A stretch of DNA of 64,000 nucleotides from the NCBI GenBank assembly GCA_036782775.1, contig DAIPYJ010000008.1:9486-73485 (forward strand), in the 5' to 3' direction. The notes beneath the pieces are model-generated. The model saw only the letters and a program-made list of their open reading frames with translations, was not told the DNA's origin and ran no database searches. Numbering within the stretch: position 1 is the stretch's first letter; every line of letters begins with the position of its first letter. Shown piece by piece: positions 17,223 to 26,116 of this stretch. The translations under genes and the position numbers were made by a program. This stretch comes from CF-13 sp036782775 (GTDB taxonomy: Bacteria > Chloroflexota > Dormibacteria > CF-121).

Positions 17223-17669
17223 ATGAGCCAGAGCACCGGCACCGTCCTGCGGAGAGGATCCGACCGCGTCCTGGGCGGAGTCTGTTCCGGCCTGGCCGAG
17301 TACTTCGGGGTCGATCCCCTGTTCGTGCGGATTGTCTTCGTCGTGCTCACGATCCTGCAGGGGGCTGGGATCCTGATCTATTTCGTGCTTTGGCTGCTGA
17401 TGAAGCCGCCGGTCGACGAGCCCACCGGCCCAAAGCTTGCCGAGCGCCTGCGGACCATGGGCGATGAAATCCGGTCAGACTTTCGCGGCGATGCAGGCTC
17501 CGGTGGGGCGACGGTGAACCGGACGCTCTGGCTAGGAGTCATCCTGATCGGCCTCGGTGCCTATTTCTTGATCAGCAACCTCGGTCTGCTGAACGGCTTT
17601 CGCTGGGACCTGTTCTGGCCGGCGGTCCTGATTGCGATCGGAGTCTTCGTCCTGGTGCGCAGGCGCTGA
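17223..17669 (+). CDS. PspC domain membrane protein with LiaI/LiaF-like helices
   Basis: 148 residues. An N-terminal PspC domain (LRRGSDRVLGGVCSGLAEYFGVDPLFVRIVFVV and IYFVLWLLMKPP) is followed by a linker and a LiaI-LiaF-type transmembrane pair (NRTLWLGVILIGLGAYFLISN, FWPAVLIAIGVFVLV). PspC proteins take part in envelope-stress signalling. It sits 4 nt before a second LiaF-like protein, so the two form an envelope-stress unit. The start at 17223 is chosen because the PspC domain begins immediately after it. Confidence 0.88.
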   Translation: MSQSTGTVLRRGSDRVLGGVCSGLAEYFGVDPLFVRIVFVVLTILQGAGILIYFVLWLLMKPPVDEPTGPKLAERLRTMGDEIRSDFRGDAGSGGATVNRTLWLGVILIGLGAYFLISNLGLLNGFRWDLFWPAVLIAIGVFVLVRRR

Positions 17670-17673
17670 CGTG

Positions 17674-18573
17674 ATGCGGACCCGGAACCTGGTGCTGCCG
17701 ATCGCGCTGATCGCCATCGGCGCGCTGATCCTGCTCGCCAACCTCGGGGTGCTCTCGACCGAGGCGCTACAGCGGCTCGCCGATCTCTGGCCGCTGATCC
17801 TGATCATCATCGGCTTGCAACTCGTCTTGAATCACGTCCTGCCGCGCCCGCAGGCGACGGCGATCGGCCTGGCGCTCACGGCGCTGATCGTGATTGCCGC
17901 AGTCGCCTACGCCGCCCTGGCCCCGAAAACCGCCGCGGCGACGCAGCGGGTCAGTTCGCCGATCGGCGGCCTTAGCTCAGGGGTCCTCGACCTCGATTAC
18001 GGTGCCGCCTCGATCACGATGCAGGCGGGCGATACCGGCAACGACCTCTATCGCGCCACCATCGCTTATCCGGGCGACGAAAATGCCCCGACCGTCAACT
18101 TCGATCAATCGACCGGCACGGTCAGCATCAGTGAGAACGGCACGTTCGGCGGCTTTCACTTATTCGGATCAGGCGACCGCAAGCTCAACATCACGCTCTC
18201 GAGCCGCGTCCCATGGACGATCCGCATGTCGGGCGGCGCCTCGGGACTTCACTTCGACCTGCGTCAGCTGCAACTGACCAATTTCGAAATCAACGGCGGG
18301 GCAAGCTCGGTCAACGGCCAGCTTGGACCGCCGAAGGGCACGGTGGCGCTGAACATTTCGGGCGGAGCCAGCAAGGTAGCGCTGCGGATTCCATCGGGCT
18401 CACAGTGGAGCGTTGCCCTCGAGGGTGGCGTGAGCAGCCTGAGCATCGATGGCAAGAGCTCGGGCGCGCTCGGCAACGAAACCAAGCAGAGCAGCGGGTA
18501 CACCGGCGCGAGCGATCGGTTCGATATCAGGGTGAGCGGCGGCGTCTCCCATCTCGACCTCAACACGAAGTAG
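17674..18573 (+). CDS. LiaF-like membrane protein with toastrack (DUF4097-type) domain
   Basis: 299 residues. Three or four N-terminal helices (LVLPIALIAIGALILLANLG, LWPLILIIIGLQLVL, IGLALTALIVIAAVAYAAL) are followed by a Ser/Gly-rich repetitive beta domain with phrases such as MSGGASGLHFDLRQL, INGGASSVNGQLG, ISGGASKVALRIPSG and LEGGVSSLSIDG. These regular repeats are typical of the extracytoplasmic toastrack/DUF4097 beta-solenoid of LiaF- and LiaG-like proteins. It likely cooperates with the PspC protein upstream. Confidence 0.82.
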   Translation: MRTRNLVLPIALIAIGALILLANLGVLSTEALQRLADLWPLILIIIGLQLVLNHVLPRPQATAIGLALTALIVIAAVAYAALAPKTAAATQRVSSPIGGLSSGVLDLDYGAASITMQAGDTGNDLYRATIAYPGDENAPTVNFDQSTGTVSISENGTFGGFHLFGSGDRKLNITLSSRVPWTIRMSGGASGLHFDLRQLQLTNFEINGGASSVNGQLGPPKGTVALNISGGASKVALRIPSGSQWSVALEGGVSSLSIDGKSSGALGNETKQSSGYTGASDRFDIRVSGGVSHLDLNTK

Positions 18574-18577
18574 CCCC

Positions 18578-19156
18578 GTGCCGACGCAGCAAGTGGTGCT
18601 GGTGCGCCACGGCGAAACGGAATGGAGCAAAGACGGGCGCCATACCGGGACCAGCGACATCCCGCTTACTGAACATGGGCGCGAAGAAGCTCGTCGACTC
18701 AAGCCCGAGCTTCAACACTGGCGGTTCGCCCTGGTGCTGAGCAGCCCGCTGCAACGGTCGGTCGAGACCTGCCGGCTCGCGGGCTACGGCGATGGCGTGC
18801 AGCTTCGGCCAGACCTGGTCGAGTGGGACTACGGCAGCTACGACGGCAAGACCTCGAAGCAGATCGAAGCCGAGCGGCCTGGCTGGTCGCTGTGGCGAGA
18901 TGGGGGCCCCGACGGCGAGACGGCGGAAGACGTCGCCAGACGGGTCGACCGGGTGATCGCCGAGGTGCGCGCTGTCGAGGGAAATGCGCTGGTCTTTGCG
19001 CATGGCCACGTGCTGCGGGTATTGGCCGCGCGCTGGCTGGGAGAGGCGCCCGCAGATGGACGGCTCTACGCACTCGACACGGCAGCGCTGAGCGTGCTCG
19101 GCTATGAACATCAGGACGCCGTGATCTCACGCTGGAATCAGCCGCCTCCCGGCTAG
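18578..19156 (+). CDS. Histidine phosphatase family protein (phosphoglycerate mutase-like)
   Basis: 192 residues from a GTG at 18578. The RHG motif (LVRHGETEWSKDGRHTGTSDIPLT), LSSPLQRSVETCRLAG, EWDYGSYDGKT and the second catalytic histidine (FAHGHVLRVLAARWLG) define a branch-1 histidine phosphatase. Substrates in this branch range from phosphosugars to cobalamin intermediates. It follows the LiaF-like gene by 4 nt but need not share its function. Confidence 0.88.
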   Translation: MPTQQVVLVRHGETEWSKDGRHTGTSDIPLTEHGREEARRLKPELQHWRFALVLSSPLQRSVETCRLAGYGDGVQLRPDLVEWDYGSYDGKTSKQIEAERPGWSLWRDGGPDGETAEDVARRVDRVIAEVRAVEGNALVFAHGHVLRVLAARWLGEAPADGRLYALDTAALSVLGYEHQDAVISRWNQPPPG

Positions 19157-19247
19157 CTCGCTCACCGCGGCTCGGCGTGCACGGTGCGTGATCTGCTAGG
19201 GTGGCCGGCAGGAGACCCGTTCGGGAGAGGGGAAGGAGGGAAACTGA

Positions 19248-19415
19248 ATGGGACTGTTTTCCGACCGTCGCCGGCTGCCTCGATCGATCGAGCGAGCCGC
19301 CCGGGGCGTCCGGTCGACTGCGGAGGCCGCCAGCAATGACGCCCGGGTCGTCGCCATCGTCCTCGTTCTCGCCGCTGCGGCGCTCGCGGTGGAGATGACG
19401 GCCAGCTTCAAGTAA
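19248..19415 (+). CDS. Small single-pass membrane protein
   Basis: 55 residues with a good ribosome binding site (GGAAGGAGGG) upstream of the ATG at 19248. The first 30 residues are basic and polar, the last 25 hydrophobic (VVAIVLVLAAAALAVEM), giving an N-in tail-anchor-like topology. No family recognised. Confidence 0.6.
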   Translation: MGLFSDRRRLPRSIERAARGVRSTAEAASNDARVVAIVLVLAAAALAVEMTASFK

Positions 19416-19488
19416 TAGATTTTCCCTATCGGCCCAATCGCCAAAAACGATTGGACTTGATGACTGGTAAGCTGATAGCTTGACTTCC

Positions 19489-19611
19489 ATGATCAGCATG
19501 GAAGGGTACAAATTGCAGGCGATCGACCGCGATGAGCTCCAGGCATGTCGGGCCGAGACCGTTGAGTGCGGCTGCCCGGACGACTGCGAACGCGACCACG
19601 GGAACGAGTAG
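19489..19611 (+). CDS. Small Cys-rich protein upstream of isocitrate lyase
   Basis: A 40-residue ORF ending 10 nt before the isocitrate lyase start. The C-terminal half ECGCPDDCERDH has three cysteines and a histidine in a compact cluster that could bind a metal ion. No clear Shine-Dalgarno, so it may be spurious. If real it is presumably cotranscribed with aceA. Confidence 0.4.
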   Translation: MISMEGYKLQAIDRDELQACRAETVECGCPDDCERDHGNE

Positions 19612-19621
19612 GGAAGCGCCC

Positions 19622-20776
19622 ATGAACCGCGTGGCTGTGCCCAGCAGCGGGCAGCTGGTGGCGAGCCCACTGCTCCCCGAGGGCTTCAAGATCCCTGCCT
19701 CCCGCTTCGTGCACCCCAGCACTCGCATGCGCGAGCTGCTCGAGACCGAGCCATTCCTGTTTGGGCCGGGCGTCTACGACGCGATGGGCGCCGAGCTCGT
19801 CATGTACCACGGCTTCAAGGCCGTCTACTTCAGCGGTTATTCGTTCGCGATCGGCCACCTCGGCACCACCGACATGGACCTCTATTCGAACGTCGAGATC
19901 GCCGACGCGGCGCGCCGGACGGTGAGCGCCCTGCGCAAGTTCCAGCTGACCATGGCGGTCGGCGATCCGGAAAAGGGGGTCAAGCCGAAGCACCTGGACA
20001 TCCCGCCGGTGATCGTCGACATGGACGGCGGTTACGGCAACATCTTCAACGTCCAGCGGACGACCGAGCTGTATGTAAACGCCGGCGTCGCGGCGGCGCA
20101 CATCGAGGACCAGGTGCTGCCTAAGCGTTGCGGCCACATCGGCGGCAAGGCCCTGATCCCGGTCAACGAGATGGTCGGCAAGTTACGGATGGCGCGTGCG
20201 GTCGCCGACGACCTTGGCAATCGCGACTTCGTGATCATCGCCCGGACGGACGGCCTCAGCGCCGTCGACGCGCCGGAGTCGCTGCGGAAAATGGAGCTGG
20301 CCGTCGACCGTGGATTGCGCTACCTCGATACCGGCATCCCGGACATGTTGTGGTGCGAGTTTCCGACGTCGGACCGCGAGGCGGTCGAGACCTTCACCGA
20401 GCAGATCAAGAAGCGGTTCCCGGACGCCCGCTTCGCCTTCAACTGGTCGTCGTCGTTCAAGTGGTTCAAGGATCCGAACCCACTGACCTTCGCGGAGCTC
20501 GGCGAGATGGGAATGAAGTTCATCTTCATCACGCTGGGCGCGCAACACGCCGAGGGCCTCGGATTGAGCGAACTGCTGCAGGCGATGTCGACGGAGCAGC
20601 AGCAGGGGTACATCGAGCTGCAGAAGAAGGAGTTCGCACAGGGCGCCGACATCCCGACGAAAAGTCACCACTTCTTCTCGGGCGTGCCGTACCACCACCT
20701 CGTGGGCAAGACCTACGACGCCGCGCGCCTGGGCAAAGAGTTCGTCGAGGAACTGCCCGAAGACCGCGTCGTCTAG
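19622..20776 (+). CDS. aceA: Isocitrate lyase family enzyme
   Basis: 384 residues. The ICL active-site signature KRCGH is at 168-172 with C170 as catalytic cysteine, preceded by VDMDGGYGN (metal/substrate loop) and AAHIEDQ. FAFNWSSSFKW corresponds to the NCSPSFNW-type substrate loop. It would split isocitrate into glyoxylate and succinate (glyoxylate shunt). The protein is shorter than the usual 430-residue ICL and no malate synthase is in the window, so 2-methylisocitrate lyase or another member of the PEP mutase/ICL superfamily is an alternative. Confidence 0.78.
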   Translation: MNRVAVPSSGQLVASPLLPEGFKIPASRFVHPSTRMRELLETEPFLFGPGVYDAMGAELVMYHGFKAVYFSGYSFAIGHLGTTDMDLYSNVEIADAARRTVSALRKFQLTMAVGDPEKGVKPKHLDIPPVIVDMDGGYGNIFNVQRTTELYVNAGVAAAHIEDQVLPKRCGHIGGKALIPVNEMVGKLRMARAVADDLGNRDFVIIARTDGLSAVDAPESLRKMELAVDRGLRYLDTGIPDMLWCEFPTSDREAVETFTEQIKKRFPDARFAFNWSSSFKWFKDPNPLTFAELGEMGMKFIFITLGAQHAEGLGLSELLQAMSTEQQQGYIELQKKEFAQGADIPTKSHHFFSGVPYHHLVGKTYDAARLGKEFVEELPEDRVV

Positions 20777-20779
20777 TCG

Positions 20780-21073
20780 CTATAGATGGAATCCGGCTGC
20801 GAGATAGAGGAGAACGAGGCTGGCAAGGCCTCGTAAACCCACAAAGAACCAGCTGTAGGCGCGGAGTTTCGCCGCTGCTTTATAGAGAAGGGCGCGAACC
20901 GCAGCTTCGGCGAGCATGGCCACGCCAAAGCATGCGAGCCCGATGCGAGCCAGGGAAACGGAGTTAGCGACGGCGCCGAGAGCGACTAAGACCGCTCCGA
21001 CAATGAGGCCGCCCATCCATAAGGCGAGCCAGAGCCCGGCCCGCCTCTTAAAGCGATTGAAGTCTTGAATCAA
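20780..21073 (-). CDS. Small multi-span membrane protein, unknown
   Basis: 97 residues with three to four hydrophobic stretches (LWLALWMGGLIVGAVLVALGAV, IGLACFGVAMLAEAAV, GLRGLASLVLLYLAAGF). No recognised family. It ends 3 nt from the convergent isocitrate lyase stop and starts 8 nt after the LysR-type gene, so it probably shares that transcript. Confidence 0.65.
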   Translation of the reverse strand: MIQDFNRFKRRAGLWLALWMGGLIVGAVLVALGAVANSVSLARIGLACFGVAMLAEAAVRALLYKAAAKLRAYSWFFVGLRGLASLVLLYLAAGFHL

Positions 21074-21081
21074 AGTCGCCG

Positions 21082-21984
21082 CTAGGACGCTAAAGCTGTT
21101 GGGTCTGCCTCGCGGACCATATTCAAAAAGGCTGCTACGGTTCCGGAAGGGCGACCCTGGTCGCGGCGGCGGATCAGCACGATCTTCTGGGTGACCGCAG
21201 GGGCGTCCGCTACGGTAACTTCAACCAGCGATTTGCCGGCGAGCTCGCCGGCAACGGCGCTTCGCGGTAGCAAGGCGATGCCCAGCTTGCGCTCGACCAT
21301 CTTCTTGGTCGCATCGATGTTGTCCAGCTCCATGACCTCGCGCGGGGTGACGCCAAGGCTTAGAAAGTACGACTGCGTGAGTTCGTAGTAGCTCGAGGTG
21401 CGGTCGAAGAAGATCAACCGCTCAGTCGCGACGTCGGCTATCCCCACTTTCGATCGCTTGGCGAACGGGTGACCAGGCGGAACGACGAGCACCAGGGCGT
21501 CTTCATAGAGCGGGAACGACTCGATGTCAGGATGCCGCAGCGCGCGTACCATCGCCAGCTGGACTTCTTCGCGGAGCAGCATCTGGAGGACGTCTTCGGA
21601 GTGCCCGGTGCGGACCGCGACCTCGACGCGAGGATATGCCCCGGCGAAGCGCTGCAACAGCGCCGGCAGAACGTAGGTGCTGACGGCTGGCGCCGCGCCA
21701 AGCACCAGACGTCCGGCTGAGGCCGACCGCGCATCGGCCAGTGCCTGGCGCCCGTCGCGGACGGCGCGAATCGCTCGCTCGGCGTAGGGCAGAAAGGCGC
21801 GGCCGGCGTCGGTCAGGCGCATGCCTCGACGGGTCCGCGCAAAGAGCGGCTCGCCCAGTTCCCGCTCGAGGGCGTGCAGGCGAGCGGTCAGCGTGGGCTG
21901 GGTCACGAACATCGCCTCGGCGGCGCGGCTGACATTGCCGCGCCGGGCAACCTCCAGGAAGCCCTCGATCTGGCCGAGCAGCAC
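21082..21984 (-). CDS. LysR family transcriptional regulator
   Basis: 300 residues from a GTG at 21984. N-terminal winged HTH (FLEVARRGNVSRAAEAMFVTQPTLTARLHALERELGEPLFARTRRGMRLT) and a periplasmic-binding-like effector domain (LVLGAAPAVSTYVLPALLQRF, VVPPGHPFAK). The closest style is the CbbR/CysB/CynR group. Target is unknown: no divergent metabolic gene lies directly upstream, and the isocitrate lyase is convergent. Confidence 0.9.
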   Translation of the reverse strand: MLLGQIEGFLEVARRGNVSRAAEAMFVTQPTLTARLHALERELGEPLFARTRRGMRLTDAGRAFLPYAERAIRAVRDGRQALADARSASAGRLVLGAAPAVSTYVLPALLQRFAGAYPRVEVAVRTGHSEDVLQMLLREEVQLAMVRALRHPDIESFPLYEDALVLVVPPGHPFAKRSKVGIADVATERLIFFDRTSSYYELTQSYFLSLGVTPREVMELDNIDATKKMVERKLGIALLPRSAVAGELAGKSLVEVTVADAPAVTQKIVLIRRRDQGRPSGTVAAFLNMVREADPTALAS

Positions 21985-21991
21985 GGCTCTA

Positions 21992-22020
21992 GCTATAGGG
22001 CTTTTTTATCGCGGCGTCAA
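21992..22020 (-). promoter_or_regulatory. Promoter of the LysR gene, predicted leaderless transcript
   Basis: On the minus strand TTGACG (22020-22015), a 17-nt spacer and TATAGC (21997-21992). The GTG start begins 7 nt after the -10 box, placing transcription start at or next to the start codon. Confidence 0.75.
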
Positions 22021-22023
22021 CGA

Positions 22024-22248
22024 TTATTCGGCCGGCCTGTCCTCGTAATCAGCCTCGGAGGTCGGCTGACCCTCGACCCAGGTCTCACTGGCCGGGGGGA
22101 CCACCGGGTTGTCACTCTGCGGTGCCGACTGACCGCTGACGGGTGCTTCGCCGGTGCGGACGGAGGGATCCTGTTCGCTCTGGCCGGCGTCCTGGTTCGG
22201 CTCTGCGGGTTCTGGACGATTCCGAAGCTGGTCGGTGTTCTGGTCCAT
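22024..22248 (-). CDS. Small disordered acidic protein (tentative)
   Basis: 74 residues from the ATG at 22248, rich in Pro, Gln, Glu and Ser (MDQNTDQLRNRPEPAEPNQ at the start, EADYEDRPAE at the end), with no hydrophobic core. A GGAG lies about 8 nt before the start. Composition is that of an intrinsically disordered protein. Coding status rests only on an open frame and a plausible ribosome binding site. Confidence 0.4.
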   Translation of the reverse strand: MDQNTDQLRNRPEPAEPNQDAGQSEQDPSVRTGEAPVSGQSAPQSDNPVVPPASETWVEGQPTSEADYEDRPAE

Positions 22249-22423
22249 AGCTCCATGCTGCCGCATGACGGGTGTCACAGGGAAGTCCTGACGACTGTGA
22301 CTGGCCGCTGGATCCGATCGGCGATACCGTCATGACGTAGTTCCGCGAACCCCTGGCCATCAAATCGCGGCAATTGCTGGAGACACTCGATCCCGTCAAG
22401 CGACTCAAGAGGAGGAGGATCTC

Positions 22424-23626
22424 ATGGAAATCATTCGAAACCTGACGCGGCGAAAGCTGCGCAATATCCTGACGATCAGCGGCATCGTGATCGGTGTCCT
22501 CGCGCTGGTGACGATGGGCTCGCTGGCCGAAAAGTTCAACGCGCTGCTCGCGGGCGGTGCCAGTTACTTCGGCTCCAACATCCAGGTCAGCGACGACACC
22601 TCGTCCGCGTTCGGCGGGTTCGGCGGCGGTGGCCTGCTGAGCCTCGACAAGGCGCAGCAGATCGAGGCCGTCAACGGCGTGGCGGCGGCGTTCCCCGAGG
22701 TCAGTGTCAGCGCCAAGCCTGGGGCGACCAATGTCGTCTCGCTGGGAATTCCGGACTTCATTGCCAGCACCGACCCGGCGGAGCGAGGCTACGGCTCGTT
22801 TCACACCAACCTGGCGAAAGGCCGCGACATCAATCCCAATGGCAGCGGCGAGATCGTGCTCGGATCGGACTTCGCGAGTGAGTTCAAGAAGTCAGTTGGT
22901 GACTCGATCGTCCTCCCGGTGCGACCGAAGGATGCACCTGCCGATTTTGTCAGCCATACCTACACGGTGGTCGGCATCCTGGCCAAGACGCAGACCGCGC
23001 CGGACACCGGCGCCTACGTCAGCCTGACCGATGCGCAGACCCTGCTCAAGGAAAGCCTGCCGGCGAGCGTCCGCAACAGCATCGATATCAGCAAGCTCGT
23101 CAATGGCATCACGGTCTATGGGACGCCAGGCACCAACCTCGACAATCTGGCCGTGACCATCAACCAGCAGGTGCCCGGAGTGAAAGCAACCAAACCCAGC
23201 GAGCTGGTGGCCTCATTCAACGCGGGCGGGGCGCTGTTTACCGCGATCACAACCGGCGCCGCGCTTCTCGCGCTCGTCGTCGGCGGCCTCTCGGTCGTCA
23301 ACACCATGCTGATGGCGGTCAGCGAGCGCGTTCGCGAGATCGGCCTCAAGAAAGCCGTCGGCGCGCACGTCAGCCACATCCTTCGCGAGTACCTCGCCGA
23401 ATCGGTGACCATTGGCCTGCTCGCGGGGCTGATCGGCGTGCTGCTGGGCTGGGGCGTGACCAGCCTGCTGAACGCCGGCAATCCGAACCTGGGACTGTTC
23501 CTGTTGACCTGGCGCCTCGTGATCCTGTCCCTCGTCTTCGCCATCGGGCTCGGCGCGGTCGCCGGCATCATCCCCGCCATGCGCGCCGCCCGGATGGACC
23601 CGGTGCGGGCATTGCGTGCGGCTTAG
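22424..23626 (+). CDS. ABC transporter permease, MacB/FtsX type
   Basis: 400 residues with the MacB-type layout: one N-terminal helix (RNILTISGIVIGVLALVTMGSLAE), a large extracytoplasmic domain (residues about 40-260) and three C-terminal helices (ALFTAITTGAALLALVVGGLSVVNTMLMAVSERVREIGLKKAVGA, IGLLAGLIGVLLGWGV, LVILSLVFAIGLGAVAGIIPAMRAARMDPVRALR). These are type VII mechanotransmission exporters for peptides or lipoproteins. Strong AGGAGGAGG ribosome binding site. An ATPase and a two-component system follow. Confidence 0.9.
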   Translation: MEIIRNLTRRKLRNILTISGIVIGVLALVTMGSLAEKFNALLAGGASYFGSNIQVSDDTSSAFGGFGGGGLLSLDKAQQIEAVNGVAAAFPEVSVSAKPGATNVVSLGIPDFIASTDPAERGYGSFHTNLAKGRDINPNGSGEIVLGSDFASEFKKSVGDSIVLPVRPKDAPADFVSHTYTVVGILAKTQTAPDTGAYVSLTDAQTLLKESLPASVRNSIDISKLVNGITVYGTPGTNLDNLAVTINQQVPGVKATKPSELVASFNAGGALFTAITTGAALLALVVGGLSVVNTMLMAVSERVREIGLKKAVGAHVSHILREYLAESVTIGLLAGLIGVLLGWGVTSLLNAGNPNLGLFLLTWRLVILSLVFAIGLGAVAGIIPAMRAARMDPVRALRAA

Positions 23627-23637
23627 GAGGACTGCAA

Positions 23638-24366
23638 ATGGGAATCGAACTGAACAGTCTGACCAAGCACTACAAGCAAGGATCGAACACGGTCAAGGCC
23701 GTCGACGGCATCGACCTCGCGATCGAGTCCGGCGAGTTCGTCTCGATCGTGGGCAGGTCCGGCAGCGGAAAGACCACGACGCTGGATCTGCTGGGTCTAT
23801 TGCTGCGGCCGACCAGCGGCAAGATCGTGCTCGACGGCATCGATACTGGAACGTTACGGGACGGCGCGCGGGCCGATGTACGTGGAAACAAGATCGGCTT
23901 CATCTTCCAGGAGTTCAACCTCCTGCCCAGTTTGAACGCGATCCAGAACGTGATGCTGCCGCTGCGATATCACAAGAGCGGCAGCGACGGCAAAGCGCGC
24001 GCCGCGGCGCTGCTCGAGGAAGTCGGGCTCAAGGATCGTATGCACCACCGGCCTCAGCAGATGTCGGGCGGCGAGCAGCAGCGGGTCGCCATTGCCCGCT
24101 CGCTAATCAACCGTCCCTCCATCGTGCTGGGCGACGAGCCCACCGGCGAGGTGGACAGCGAGACGAGCCAGCAGCTGGTGGCGCTGATGCGGCGGATGAA
24201 CCGGGAGCATGGGATCACCTTCGTGATCGTCACCCACGACACGGACGTCGCGGCCCAGACGGACCGGGTGATCCGCTTGAAAGACGGCAAGGTACTCTCT
24301 GACGTACGCGCGACGCCCGACCAGAAGTTTCTCAGCGGCGCCGATCTCCAGGGAGCGATCGCCTAG
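23638..24366 (+). CDS. ABC transporter ATP-binding protein, MacB/LolD type
   Basis: 242 residues with Walker A (GRSGSGKTT), Q-loop (FQEFNLLPSLNAIQNVMLPL), signature (MSGGEQQRVAIARS), Walker B (IVLGDEPTGEVDS) and the switch histidine (VIVTHDTDVA). It partners with the FtsX-type permease 11 nt upstream; GGAGG precedes the ATG. Gene order permease-ATPase-kinase-regulator resembles BceAB/LiaRS-like antimicrobial-peptide response modules, although with a NarL-type regulator. Confidence 0.93.
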   Translation: MGIELNSLTKHYKQGSNTVKAVDGIDLAIESGEFVSIVGRSGSGKTTTLDLLGLLLRPTSGKIVLDGIDTGTLRDGARADVRGNKIGFIFQEFNLLPSLNAIQNVMLPLRYHKSGSDGKARAAALLEEVGLKDRMHHRPQQMSGGEQQRVAIARSLINRPSIVLGDEPTGEVDSETSQQLVALMRRMNREHGITFVIVTHDTDVAAQTDRVIRLKDGKVLSDVRATPDQKFLSGADLQGAIA

Positions 24367-24421
24367 GAGGCGAGGACCAATCAATTTCAACGCTCGGACG
24401 ATCGAGAGAGGCCGCCTGTTC

Positions 24422-25498
24422 ATGGTGGCCTTTCTTGCCTTTTACATCCTGCCGATCTGGGTGATCCTCGCTCAACCGTCGATCATCCGAGACCGGGGAC
24501 CAGCGTTGGGCCTGCTGCTCGGCAGCGCCGCGGTGTGGATTTGGTTCTGGCTGCGGGTTTGTGGCGGGCCCGACGAAGGCTGGCGCGAAGTCGCGGTCGC
24601 CCTCGGCGCCTTCCTGGTCGGCGTCTTCACGCTGATGACGCCGCCAGCTTACGGCACCCTCTGGATTTACGTCGTGATTATGGTCGGCGCTGCATATCCC
24701 TGGCGGGTAGCAGCTCTCTTAGTGGCCGCGGCCTCATTGACCGGTGGTGCGCTGGACGTGGTTCGGGGATCGGGAGGATTGATCGCATCCAGCGAAGTGA
24801 TCAACGCCGCGATCGTCGGCGCGGTCGCGATCGCCGGCCGGCTGCTCCTGGAAACCAACCGGGAGCTCTCACAGGCGCGCGAACAGATTGCACGGCTCGC
24901 CGTCGGCGAAGAGCGGCTGCGCTTTGCCCGCGACCTGCACGACCTGCTCGGCCACAGCCTATCTGTCATCGCGCTGAAGAGCGAGCTGGCAGGGCGCTTG
25001 CTGACGCGCTCGCCAGAACTTGCCGAGCGCGAGGTCGGCGATATCGAAAAGGTGGCCCGCGACGCGCTGCGCGAAGTCCGGGACGCGGTCGCCGGCTACC
25101 GGCAGCCGACGCTGGCGGCCGAGCTCGCTGGCGCGCGCGAGGCGTTGACGGCAGCCGGCATCGACTGCCGCATCGAGGGGGAAGCTGATGGACTGCCGCC
25201 CGCCATCGAGGCGGTGCTCGCCTGGGCGGTTCGCGAGGGCGCGACGAATGTGGCGCGGCATAGCCAGGCGAAACGTTGCTCCATCCGGATGAGCCAGAAG
25301 GCCGGTCAGGCGAGCGTGGAAGTAACGGACGACGGACGGGGCGGAACGCCGCAGCCAGGAAGCGGCCTGCATGGACTCGATGAGCGGGTTCGCGAACGCG
25401 GCGGCACGCTCCAGGCAGAACCACTACCGCACGAGGGATTCAGATTGCGGGTCAGTGTGCCGCTGTTGGGTCCTCTCTCGGAAGCGGACTCCGCATGA
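24422..25498 (+). CDS. Sensor histidine kinase, NarL/DesK class (HisKA_3)
   Basis: 358 residues: five or six N-terminal helices (to about residue 142), a short coiled coil, a HisKA_3 domain with the phosphorylated histidine at 173 (RFARDLHDLLGHSLSVIALKSELAGRLL) and an HATPase domain (VREGATNVARHSQAKRC, VTDDGRGG, GSGLHGLDERVRERGG). It lacks an evident extracytoplasmic sensor domain, as in kinases that sense through their membrane helices. It overlaps its response regulator by 4 nt. Translation may start upstream, because the only good Shine-Dalgarno (AGGAGG, 24365-24370) is near an in-frame ATC at 24380. Confidence 0.9.
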   Translation: MVAFLAFYILPIWVILAQPSIIRDRGPALGLLLGSAAVWIWFWLRVCGGPDEGWREVAVALGAFLVGVFTLMTPPAYGTLWIYVVIMVGAAYPWRVAALLVAAASLTGGALDVVRGSGGLIASSEVINAAIVGAVAIAGRLLLETNRELSQAREQIARLAVGEERLRFARDLHDLLGHSLSVIALKSELAGRLLTRSPELAEREVGDIEKVARDALREVRDAVAGYRQPTLAAELAGAREALTAAGIDCRIEGEADGLPPAIEAVLAWAVREGATNVARHSQAKRCSIRMSQKAGQASVEVTDDGRGGTPQPGSGLHGLDERVRERGGTLQAEPLPHEGFRLRVSVPLLGPLSEADSA

Positions 25499-26100
25499 TC
25501 CGCGTCCTGATTGCCGAGGACCAGGCGATGGTACGCGGCGCGATGAAGGCGCTGCTGGCAATGGAGGACGATCTCGAGATCGTCGCTGAAGTCGACCGCG
25601 CGGACCGGGTCGTCCCGGTCGCCAAGCAGACTCATCCGGAGGTCGCCCTGCTCGATATCGAGATGCCGGGCGGCGACGGGATCACCGCAGCAGGGGAGCT
25701 GCGGAAGGTGATGCCAACTTGCAAGGTGCTGATCGTGACCACCTTCGGCCGGCCTGGTTTCTTGCGGCGCGCGATGGAGAGCGGCGCATCGGGCTTCATG
25801 CTCAAGGATGCGCCGGCGCACGAGCTCGCCCTGGCGATCCGCCGAACGGTGCGTGGTGAGCGGGTCGTTGATCCGGGGCTGGCCGCCGCCGCGTTGTCCG
25901 CCGGCGTCAGCCCGCTCTCCGATCGCGAGCGCGATGTGCTGAACGCCGGCCGGCAAGGTGCCAGCATTGCGGAAATCGCCAAATCCCTCTTCCTGTCCGA
26001 GGGCACCGTGCGCAACTATCTGTCAGCAGCCATCCAGAAACTGAACGTCAGCAATCGAACCGAAGCGGCTCGCGTCGCCGAAGAACAGGGCTGGTTGTAA
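25495..26100 (+). CDS. Response regulator, NarL/LuxR class
   Basis: 201 residues: receiver domain with the phospho-acceptor D54 (VALLDIEMPGGDG), acidic pair E8-D9, K105-type conserved lysine (GFMLKDAP), and a C-terminal LuxR HTH (LSDRERDVLNAGRQGASIAEIAKSLFLSEGTVRNYLSAAIQKL). It overlaps the kinase gene in an ATGA junction. It likely activates the upstream ABC operon or the downstream YbjQ/C39 genes. Confidence 0.95.
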   Translation: MIRVLIAEDQAMVRGAMKALLAMEDDLEIVAEVDRADRVVPVAKQTHPEVALLDIEMPGGDGITAAGELRKVMPTCKVLIVTTFGRPGFLRRAMESGASGFMLKDAPAHELALAIRRTVRGERVVDPGLAAAALSAGVSPLSDRERDVLNAGRQGASIAEIAKSLFLSEGTVRNYLSAAIQKLNVSNRTEAARVAEEQGWL

Positions 26101-26116
26101 GAAGAGGAGGAATCAC

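Noticed and set aside
23886..24366. BceAB-type bacitracin resistance module
   Set aside because: The permease has the four-helix MacB layout and the kinase and regulator are NarL-class, not the BceS/BceR type.
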